A stretch of DNA of 64,000 bases from Amyelois transitella. Lineage: Eukaryota > Arthropoda > Insecta > Lepidoptera > Pyralidae. Shown one piece after another: positions 37,001-48,800 of this stretch. The DNA lies in assembly GCF_032362555.1 (NCBI RefSeq), contig NC_083522.1, positions 7,356,001-7,420,000 on the forward strand. Direction: 5' to 3'. How positions within the stretch are numbered: the stretch's first letter is position 1; every line of letters starts with the position of its first letter. The notes below the pieces were generated by a model. The model ran no database searches, was not told the origin of the DNA, and saw nothing but the letters and a program-made list of their open reading frames with translations. The position numbers and the translations under genes are program-made.

Positions 37001-39882
37001 TGCACAGTTTGATGGTTCCCTATTGGGCGTTTGGTTTGTTTTGTAACAAGATGGCCACTCGTTTCGGTAGTGTAATCGTGCAGATGACAAGTCTTCGCAT
37101 AATAGAATCTCAGTGTTTGCATAATAACCCACGAGCTTTGCAGATTATATAGAGTTAGTTATTCACTGTCAGATGGTGAGCCAGCGCCGGGAACATATCA
37201 TGCCTCAGAGCGGATTTATTTTCAAAGTTTAGGGCACACCTTGTTGTCGCAATGACTGATATGAATCATGTATGAGAATAATAAATGATTATATTTAAAT
37301 CTGCTTGTTTTATTTTACTGTTACCTATCATGCAAAATGCAAACATCACGTGAGAAGCATGTCTCTTTTTAGTGTAATCTTATCATCTTTTGTGTCAAAA
37401 TTCATAATACAATTTTGGTTGATAATATATAACGAGTCTAAATTTAGAATTAACATAAGGGATACAAATAAAAGATTGTTATTTTGATAAATAATTTATA
37501 TTCATACAGACTGATAATACATTACGTAGGTATGTGTCACGAAGTCAATAAAATATACTATAAATCTTATACCTACTGTAGACTTGAATATTTACAAAGT
37601 ATACTACCTCATAAGGAAGCAGACAGAATCATGCCACTACATTAATAAAGTGCAACAAACTTTCCGTCTATGCTTTTACGAGATCAGTCGTAGGTACTTA
37701 CATTACCCGGGAAAAAGAGATTCCAAAGTAAAATAGTTATCATTAACACTATTGACTATAATATCGTATCACAGTCTGAAGGTAAACGAAGAGGCTTACC
37801 AAGCGTCAAATACATATTGCAAAACACATTTCTCTAACGTGTATTCGAAATATATTGGGCAACAATGACGCGCAACATGTGCTGTCTCAATATACGGTAT
37901 TTCTCAGTGAAATACCGCATGAAACTTTCCACTCTTAAAATTATGGTGAGCGAAATAGAATTAATTATTGCGCTAATATCATTGCCCAGTCTTTATATTT
38001 TAGTAAAATGCAAATAACAATTATGAATTATTTTAACAATCCAAAAAACCTAGTCCTGACCGTAAACTAAATAAACTACAGTTACAGCCATCCTTTTGAA
38101 TCACATCAAATTACTTTATAAGCATTTAATGCTTGCTTTCATTTCCAAAACTTAACAAAATAAACCTTAATCAGTTTTTTAAAGTATTAAAAATATCATT
38201 AAATTTAATTAAAACACTTATATTCCAAAAAAAAACCAATGTAATATATTTTAATGTATGCAAATAAATTACGGCAATATGTTATTGAAATCTGTTACAT
38301 ACAATGAATAATAATAATAAAATTTATTAATGAATAGCTAAGAACTACATAGTCAATTAATATAAATACTACACAACTACAAGACCTAGCTTCTCTAGTA
38401 GACGAACTTATACTTGTATTTCTATAGTCTTCTTAGGGCTAGTTTTTCAATAGACAGTATAATGTATCCGAAAGATATATTGCAATACGACTACAAACAA
38501 AATGAGGGTAGCAGCGAAAATGTCGCTATTTATGACACCTATGTTTTTGGCTCCATAGCAATTTGGTTATCGAATGTATTTTATCTGGCTTTTGAAAAAC
38601 ACTAAGAGTAATGTAAATCTTACCGCTTCCAAAATTATCAATTCTAATCTCAATACAATTTTAAATTTATTACGATTTAAGAGTTTATATAGAGATTAAG
38701 AAATAAAATATTTATAATAACGTTATCAGTAAAAGCAACAAGGTAAATTGTACAAGTATTAACGTCAGCTAAATGTTCATGTTTTTCTTATAAAAATAAC
38801 ATAATACTTAGTTTTTTACGTATAGTGGTTAGTTTGTAAACGGCAGTGGTATTATCATCAAGAAATTGAATAAATGGATAATTTTATCTAAACTAGAATA
38901 CAGCCATCTACATATATTAAAACACGATATATTTTTATTTATTATGTACGTAAGTATATTTAATTGATAATTTAATGAATATGGTAAACAGCAATATTAA
39001 AAACACGTATACAAGTAGAATGACGACAGAGTATAGTGTCCAACATTATAAATAGGAAATCATCATTCCGATCAAGAAATCCATGAAGAACGTTTTTTTT
39101 TGACAATATTTTAAGAAACACAATTATTTGTAATTAATTTATTTAATATTGATAATAACATTTAATCGTTCTCTCGAATTTCGAACACAGATGCCTTAAC
39201 CTAATCTTTATAATTTACAATTTGAGCGTTAAGTGATTATGTAAAAAGCCACAAAAAATATAACAAATTTCAACAATTTTAAAGAATTAATAATTTCTAC
39301 AATGTGCCAATTAAGAGTTTCGTACCAATATTTATTTACAATTAAATATTACGTGCATGTCATTTTTAAATCACTACACTACAGCAAAATATATATAAGA
39401 CCAAAGTATGATCTCTAATACAAAAGAGTTCCATTATTGTAATTTAATATTTTATAAGCAAAATGGCCACATACCTAGTGTTTGATATCGTCAACTCACA
39501 AACTACGGTTATTTAGACTAATGGAGGGTAGTCGCGATAATTATTAGTTAAAACGTGAGAAAATACTTCACGAGTTCAAAGAGTAAAGTTAACAAAATAT
39601 TTGTACAAGAAGATAGTCCTCAACTGGGTGGCTTAAGCGTGACGGGCTAAGTATACTTCGCAGCCTTGGTAACAATAGAAAAAGGCGGATTAACATATAG
39701 TGCGGTTAAATAGTCTTTGAAGTTTTGGCATTAAACTAGTAATTAGTTAAATATATTATATTCACATTTCAGATATTAATTTTCTTTTTATAATAGTCCT
39801 TTTCCTATATAAAAGTGTCGTATCAGGCTGGCAATAAAAAAAATACCTAGCCCACAATACCGAAGTATTCGAAATTCGAATC
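34049..39882. other. BicD 3' flank and intergenic region
   Basis: The first 57 bases continue the BicD frame without a stop (see findings). To about 37300 the sequence has GC-rich islands (34960-35060, 35560-36460) and may be a long BicD 3' UTR; AATAAA-type signals occur near 36457 and 37283. From 37300 it is AT-rich with no supported gene and should include the muskelin 3' UTR on the other strand. A 75-bp piece (39351-39425) recurs inside muskelin. Confidence 0.5.
39351..39425 (+). repeat. 75-bp segment duplicated in muskelin intron
   Basis: Nearly identical to 41078-41155 in the same orientation (TGCATGTCATTTTTAAAT, ACTACACTACAGCAAAATAT, GACCAAAGTATGATCTCTAA). Confidence 0.8.
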
Positions 39883-42800
39883 TCACAAGTTCACCAGGGC
39901 CATGACGTCTGCCTTCGGCGGCACAGTGCTGGGCCTGAAGTAGGCGCACAGTTTGTCGTAGAGCTGTATCCGCGTGGCGCGGGCGTAGCTATCGGCGGCG
40001 GGGGGCGCGTCCGCGTCCTCGCCCACGTCCCACGTGTCGGGGGCGGGCGGGGAAACTTCCTCGAACGGGACGGGCGGCTCGGGGTAGGAGTCCTCCGCTC
40101 CGAGCACCTAAATTATTTTTGCAATTTTTTTAAAGAAAGGATAGTTATTTTTTTTCAGGTATAACGGAATTGAGATGAATCTGTTGTCCAAAATGTTTGT
40201 TGCCTATATGATTTATCTATAGCACTACATGTTTAGTTTAGTAGTTGCTATAAGATATGTTGAATTATAGTGTCAAAATTGGTTGGGTATGAAATATTTT
40301 GAGCTTTAGTAATGTAAATAAACAACTGAACGTGTCCGAGGTCTTTTAGAGACAGTTGGCTCTGTCTACCTCGCAAGGCATATGAAATAAAAGCATGTCG
40401 TTACCGCGTGCAGCGCGTGCGCCAGGTCGTGGCGCGCGGGCGCGGCGGGCGTGCGCGCGCGCAGCCAGCGCACGCGGCGCGCGCTCAGGCCGGCCGCCGC
40501 GCGCGCCGCCGCGCACTCGCCCGGCCACTCGAACAGCGCCGTCGCCAGCTTGTGGAACCGGACCATCTGGAGACCGACGCTCTGTCTTACATTTGTATAA
40601 CTGATGTCTTGGTGTCAAATAAAAATAGCCAGCGATTAAATTTCTACAGGCAGAGTACAGAAAAAAATCCGAGGAAAAGATGGCCGAATGGTTTCAGGAC
40701 GTTCGATGGAGAAATAAATAATAATTTATTAGAAGTCTAGAAATAGGAAGAATGCAGGATTTGTGGAACATCAATGGCAAAAAAATACCGAATGTAATAC
40801 GCACCTGTTCACGATCATTTAGGTCCAAAACTTCAGCCAAATCGTGTCTCAGATAATCCAGGGCTCTGGCGGCCGTGTTGCGGTCTGCGGCCATCTCGCG
40901 GTAGCAGGCCTCCCGCAGCTGCGCCCGCGTGCTGCGCCAGATCTCGGGCGCCGACACGCGGCTCAGGCGCAAGGCCCACAGGTCGTCCAGGCGAGTCGAT
41001 CTGGCGATCTGGTTGCCCGGGTTGCCGCCGAATAGGTAATGGATCTGTAGATAACAATAGCTGAATTAATTCTTAAAACGTGCATGTCATTTTTAAATTA
41101 CTACACTACAGCAAAATATACATATATAAGACCAAAGTATGATCTCTAATACAAATCTAACTAATCACTTGCCTAACTATCACTAGCGCAGAAAAAGAAC
41201 GAATTTTACAAAAAAATTACATGACAATATCCCCTTTTTGGGAAGTCTCACTTAGGTTATGTTGTGAAAAATGCGTGGTAAAATTGATATTAGCCTCTAT
41301 ATTTACACTTCTGCATACATACCTTCCTGACAGAGTCATAGACGAGCTGGTGCGCGAACCTGGGGCGCGGCTCGGTCGCCGACACGCAGTCGTTGCGGTA
41401 CACGCACGTCCACGTCAACCGCCTCAGTGAGAACACCCACAGGGTGTTGTACACGCGCTTGTCTTTCTCTTTGCTCATGCCCTGCAATAGATACAACGAC
41501 ATTGAATTAATCTATCACTATACATAGTATAAAGCAAAGTAGCTTCCCGCGTCTATCCCTATATCTGTATGCAGCGATCTTAAAAACTACATAATGAATT
41601 TTGATGCGGTTTTTGTAATGGATGGAGTGATTCAAGAGGAAGATATAAGACGGGGCGGGTCGCTAGTATACCTATACTATTCGAATAATTCCGTTAATAT
41701 CCGTTACCGGAAGAATTTTAGGAAATTCTCTCTTATTGCACCCCTAAATCACATACACTGGCAAGGAACTTACATGCCTAATTTTAACAAATTTTCGTTT
41801 TATGCAGGCGTAGTCACAGGCTCTAATACCAATATAAACTTTTAGGGAGTCAGTGGTCGAACGTTGAAATTACTCAGACCGTTGAAAGTACTCGGTCGTC
41901 GGTAGTGTACTATATTGTAAGACGTAATTATAGATATGTCATGTATATGTTTTGGGATCCTAATAAACCAGTCTTCAATTCACGCTTGTTTGACTCGCAC
42001 GCCTCTCTTCTGCCTAAACTAGGAATGATAGATAAATGAAGCGCGAAAGGAACGACCGAACGGTAGCGTATTTTTTTACGAGGCGCCTTGGAACTGACAC
42101 TTGTGGATCTACATACATACATACATATACATATGGTCACGTCCATATCCCTTGCGGGGTAGACAGAGCCAACAGTCATTGAAAAGACTGAATGGCCACG
42201 TTCAGCTATTTGGCTTAATGATAGAATTGAGATTCAAATAGTGACAGGTTGCTGGCCCATCGCCTAAAAATAAGAATCCCAAGTTTGTAAGCCTATCCCT
42301 CAGTCGCCTTTTACGACATCCATGGGAAAGAGATGGAGTGGTTCTTTTCTTCTTTCTTTCTTGGTATTGGTGCCGGGAACCACACGGCATGTGGATCTAC
42401 ATACATATATACACAGACAAACAGACTCACAGACAACACAAACATCTCGTCGGTGTCGGGGTCCAGTGTCGCCCTCTGCGTGAAGCCGGCGGCGGGCGGC
42501 GGGCACGTGGTCGCGGAGCACAGAGCTCGGCACGAGTTGTCGGACACGTCCCACCACCAGATGTCCAGCAGGTGTTCCTTGTTCCGCTGCCCGGCGAACA
42601 TGTACAGCCGGCGTTGGATCTGGTAAAGTATAAATAGTTAAACAATAGTTATAAATAATAAATATATACGGGACAAATTACACTGATTGAGTTAGCCTCG
42701 AAGTAAGTTCGAAACTTGTGTTACGAGATACTAACTCAACGATACTATATTTTATAATAAATACTTATATAGATAAACATCCAAGACCCAGGCCAATCAG

Positions 42801-45800
42801 AAAAAGTTCTTTTCTCATCATGCCCTGACCGGGATTCGAACCCGGGACCTCCGGTGTCACAGACAAGCGTACTACCGCTGAGCCACAGAGTTATAGTAAA
42901 TGGTTAAAGTTTCATTCTTCAATTTAACATTGTTTAAGTATCTATAATAGAAAGAACGAGCGAAGTGAGCGAGGCCTATCGCCTTTGGACGAAAATTATT
43001 CAATCATTTTTGTATATGTTTGTAGCGCGATAACTTTTGAACGGTTGGTCTGTCAATAGAATTTTTAAGTTCGTAGGGCATCAATATCGGTAAAGTAGTT
43101 TCAGATATTCCTATTTTGCAAAAAAAAATTATGTATCTGGGAAGTCTAAATTCACGGCTAACAACTAGTAATTATAAGATATAGAATCTTTGAGTAAGAA
43201 TCTCTTTACAAGTTACGAGTTTATTTTGGTGCTCACATTGTAATACGCCCTGTATATATAAATACTAGCTTTCACCCGCAGTTTCGCCTATCGCAAGCAA
43301 GCGCCATCTTCAAAAGCGACGAATTTAACGACATCTATATAAATAGTGACGAATTTAGGGCGACCGTCAAAAGAATACAGGAATTTTGCAAATCCCAAGG
43401 GAAGTATAACTTTTACTGGGATGAAAGGTATTCTTTATCGTTCTCCAGACGCTTAATTATATATACGTGATATTTCAAAAAGATAAATTCAGTAGACCAT
43501 AACCCGTGAAGAGGTTTGAAACATGCAAACAAACTCACTTTCGCATGTATGTAATATTATATTAGTTGTGATGTGTGTGCCGTGTCGTTCCCGGCACTAT
43601 AAGAAAAAAGAATAGGACCACTCCATCTCTTTCCCATGGATGTCGTAAAAGGCGACTGAGGGATATGTTTATAAACTTGGGATACTTCTTTTAGGCGACA
43701 GGCTAGTAACCTGTCACTATTTGAATCTCAATTCTATCGTTAAGCCAAACAGCTGACCGTGGCCTGTCAGTCCTCAAGACTGTTGGCCCTGTCTACCCCG
43801 CAAGGGATATAGACGTGATTATATGTATGTTTGAAAGATATTGCTCATTCGTAACAATCAAATAACAACTCTACTTATAATAAAAATACATCTGGATAAC
43901 GACCTCTTACTACATTATTACTTATTCTTTCCCTATTTTTAAGTACGACCGCCGTAATAAAACTATTTAACTAGGAAGAACTTATAATCAAGCTACAATC
44001 TAACTACCAAAACACTGCTTTACTCGATTCAGCGAATTATCCGTTTGTGACTCCTTAATACAGTGGCAACACTCACAGGGTGGAACAGCATGGAGTGGGA
44101 AACCCTGGGCAGCGGCGCGGGCGGGTCGCCGGCGCGCGGCTGGTCGGACAACAGTTGTTGCCACGAGTTCGTCGCTATGTAATACGCGTACAGTCCCGAG
44201 TACTGAGGGCACACCACTTCCTCGCTGAAACGTGTGATTTTTATAAAGCACTAGCTGTTGATGATGTGCCGTGTGATTCCCGGCACCAATACAAAAAAGA
44301 AAAGGACCACTCCAGCTCTTTCCCATTGATGTCATTAAAGGCGACTAAGGGATAGGCTTACAAACTTGGGATTCTTTTTAGGCGATGGGTTAGCACCCTG
44401 TCAGTATTTGAATCTTAATTCTATCATTAAGCCAAATAGCTGAACGTGGCCATTCAGTCATTTCGGGTGTTGACGTGACCATATGTATGTATGTTCTAGC
44501 TGTTGCTCGCGGCTTCGTTCGCCGTAAAAGTAAACAGGTAATCTTTCGTATATAGGTATATACATATATGTAATCACGTATTTATCCCTTGCGGGGTAGA
44601 CAGAGCCAATAGTCTCAGAGAGACCACGTTCTTTCATACCCTGTTCTAACTTCTACTCTCAGCAATAGAAAATAGCTTATGCTTTTCCTCAGAGTCAACT
44701 CGAATTTATCAAAATTGGTTCAGTGGTTTATGCGTGACGGTGTAACGGATAGACAGAGTTACTTTCTCATTTATAATAATTAATATCTGTGGCACTGGTC
44801 TTGGTTGGTGTTTAAAATCATAGTCTATAGAAAACCGCATTCATATCGGAGCAAATAGTTTTTGCGTGAGGCGAGTAACATACATACATATATACAGACT
44901 CACATACAGAAATTCCACAAAACACATTTATTGGCTTCTAATTTGCCAAAAATCGATATGGCGGAAATACTTACATCGATTTTTTGACAACAGTTCTCAA
45001 CACGAAACAAAAAAAAAAAAAAAAATTAAAATTCAAAATTCAATTCAAAAACGCATCGAGGTCACATCACCTCAATGCGTTTATGAATCGAATGTTGTAT
45101 TTTTTTTTTTTACTATAATCGACACAAGTATAAACTCACGTGTTAGCCGGCAGCACTCGGCCGCCGAACACGTATATGGTCTGCGTGTCGGGGTCTATGC
45201 ACATCTGGTGGTCGAACACGAGCCGCGGCCCGCCCGACAGCGCCGTGTTGTCGCACACGACGCTCCAGGTGTTCGTGCTTATGTCGTACATGTACAGGTC
45301 GCTCTGGAAATCACGTCCGTATAAAGTGGGGTAGTCAGAGCCAACAGTCTTGAAAATACTGATCAGATATATGGCTTATGTGTAATATGGAATTGAGATT
45401 CAGGAAAATATTCGACTTTAAAGGCCGCCCGCGACTTCGTCCGCATGGTAGGGTTATTAATCCCGCGGGAACTCCGGGGATAGAAATGCCTATATGTTTT
45501 CTGGGTCTTCATCTTCTTTATTCAGATTCAGTAGTATTTGCTTGAAAGAGTAACAAACATCCGTACATACATATTCAAAAATTTTGCCATTTATAATATT
45601 AGGAAGATTACAAACAGATTTCATGAAGATCGGTTCATTGGTTTAACTGTGCAGAGGTAACAAACAAACAAACAAACTCATTTTCACATTTATAATATTA
45701 TTGTAGAAATGGATATACATAAAGATTAGATTTCAAACTCACATTCATATTAGCTGCTACTCTCTGAGCATTGTCCAAATACCTCCCTAGAGTGTAAAGT

Positions 45801-48800
45801 CTCCGTTTGACGGGATCAAACACCATTTTGTGACAGGAACGGGGCGTTGGCCCGTTGGCCTGCTCGCTGTGGGCGCACAGCAAGGTCCAACGTTCGGTGT
45901 CCATGTTGAAACACCATAGGTCGTCTAGGTCTTCTGTGCCATTCCAGCCTCCGAATAAGTAGAGTGTACCTATAAGGGATTTTTTTTTTTTATTTTTTTA
46001 TATTAGTTGAATATATATCTTGTGTTTAGCATTAAGTCCTCTAAACACAAGATATATATTTATAATTGTACCATACAGATTGTAATATGTGAACTTTTGA
46101 TATGTTTCAAATTACAATTCCATGTAATAATAATATGGCAGCGTCTGCGCAGGTACGTTACGTACTATTATTGTCATAAGATGTTATGTTTCTTAAACAA
46201 AATCAATCTTTTATTTAAGTGGTACCTAATACCGCAAAATGGAAATTCAACTTGGCACAACTTAAAATAGTTTACACTCGATTGTGCATTATTTGTTATT
46301 ACGCTGGCGAGTTGTGACTTACTTAGTAGACTTTCTACTCCTATTCATACATATATAATCACATCAACGCCAGTCATCTACAAAAAAAAAACGGCGTAAT
46401 TAGCACCACTGACAAAAAGCGATGAATTTAGCGCCACCTTAAAAGCATGTTTCTCGCAAATACCACGGGAACTATAGTTTTTACCGGGATAAACCTCTGT
46501 CCTTTTCTAGAATCTTAATTATACATTTAAGAAGATTATATCAAGTAAATTCAGTAGATAACCCATGAAGAGGTAACAAAGAAACTTACTTTCGCATTTA
46601 TAATATTGCATACATACATACATACATATGGCCACGTCTATATCCCTTGCGGGGTAGACAGAGCCAACAGTCTTGAAAAGCCTGAATGGCCACATACAGC
46701 TATTTGGCTTAACCATAGAATTGAGATTCAACTAGTGACAGGTTGCTAGCCCATCGCCGAAAGAAGAAACCCAAATTTTCAAGCCTATCCCTTAGTCGCC
46801 TTTTACGACGTCCACGGGAAAGAGATGGAGTGGTCCTATTCTTTTTTGTATTGGTGCCGGGAACCACACGGCACTATATTATTAACATGAAGAGGTAACA
46901 AAGAAACTTACTTTCGCACTTATAATCTTCTTCTTCGTCGTTACCTTTTCCCACTTTCTACGTGGGGTCGGCACAGTATGTTAGTTTTTTCCAATTACTT
47001 CTGTCAATTGCCATCTCACTGGTCACTCCCTTTCTCCTCATACTATCCTTTACGCCGTCCATCCATCTCTTTTTCGGTCTTCCCCTATACTTTCGCACTT
47101 ATAATATTGGTTGGTATTAATTAATTACCTGTGGTAGAGTCCACTACCAACTGGTGTCCGCCGCGCGGGCCGGGCTTGCTGTACGACGAGCACTCAGCGC
47201 CGGCGCAGTCCTCCTGCGCAATGTCGTTACAAACATTACACATTTATGTACAATAATATTATAAAGCTGAGTTGTTTGTTTGAACGCGCTAATCTCAAGA
47301 ACTCCTGGTTCGAATTGAAAAATTCTATCTGCGTTGAATAGACCATTTATCGAGGAAAGCTTTAGGCTTTAACGATGCTCAAAATAACTATTCTACACGG
47401 ACGAATTCGCGGGCACAGCTAGTATTAACATAAATGTAAAATATTACGCTTTCACGCCTAAACTACTAAACCGGTTTTGATGACATTCGACACAGAGGCA
47501 TGCAAACTTAATTTTTGGAAGTTCTCAAGGGAACGCGCATAAGAGTTACGCTTAAATATAGAATTGAGATTCAAAGTAGCGACAGGAAGTTTAAAATCCC
47601 ATCCCTTAGCCGCCTTTTACGACATCCACGGGAAAGATAAGTATTTGGCCTATTCTTTTTCTATTTGTGCCGAAAACCACACGCCATAAAGTCGTGAAAT
47701 GGTTTATAAGCGTCGTGAGAAACCAGCATAAGGCACTGACCGGCTGCTCGTCAGCGGGCGGGTCGAGCGCGGGGGCGGGGGCGGGCGCGGGGGCGGGTGC
47801 GGGCGCGGGGGGCTGCGCGGCGTCGCAGCTGAGGCGCGCCTCCACCGCGGCCGAGCACGGGGACATCAGCCTCCACTGCGGGGCGTACGGCTGCCACGAC
47901 ATGTACCAATCCAGTTCCCCTTCTGTGCAACGCAAACATAAATAAATATTTGTATATGGCACAAATTACACGGATCGAATTAGCTTTGAAGTAAATGTGA
48001 GAACTGAGTTACAAGACACTAACTTAACAAGCCAATAAATATCATTATGCCCTGAGCTGGTTTCGAACCCATATCATAGACAAGCACACTACCACAGTGC
48101 CACAGAGGCCTTCACGACATATAATCATGTCTTTATCCCTTACAGGGTAGAACAGGGCAGAACCTACCGCCTAATCCACAGTAAATAATGGAACTTTAAA
48201 TACTGACAGATTGCTAGTCTAATGATAGAATGGAGATTCGAATAGTTGCTAGCCCATCGCTTAAAAGAAAAATCTCATGTTTAAAATTCTACACCTTAGT
48301 TGCCTTTTACGACATCCATGGGAAAGAGATGGAGTTAGCCTATTCTTTTTTCTATTGGTGCCGGGAACCACATGATTCCTAGAAATATATATAAAAATAC
48401 ACACCATTAATTGCTTCCTTCATAATTTCCTCACTCAGTTTATAGTCTCCATTCTCAACAAGGGCATTCCACAGCCTGGCTTGCGTGTCTCCTTCGAGTC
48501 TCACTCCACTCTCCCGTGAAAGTGCTTCGAATGCATCTTTGTACCGCCGTCTGCGAAGATGCTTTAGCAAGATACGAACGGCTTCCTCTTCTTTACGCTA
48601 TTTCAAGTGACAGATAAAATATTGTAAAAATATTAAATTTTATAAAACAAAAATATAATATATAAGTACATATCATTTTTTTCTGAGTATAAAAGTAATA
48701 AGTATATAATTTTATATAACAAAAATATATCATGATAGGCCTAGATTATTAATTTTAATTATTTGAGATTTACAATTGGCTCTATTAATTATTATTAGCT

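Noticed and set aside
40395..40740. Arg/Ala-rich frames on the plus strand over muskelin exon 13, and similar shadows over BicD exons 6-8
   Set aside because: Products of GC-rich coding exons read in other frames.
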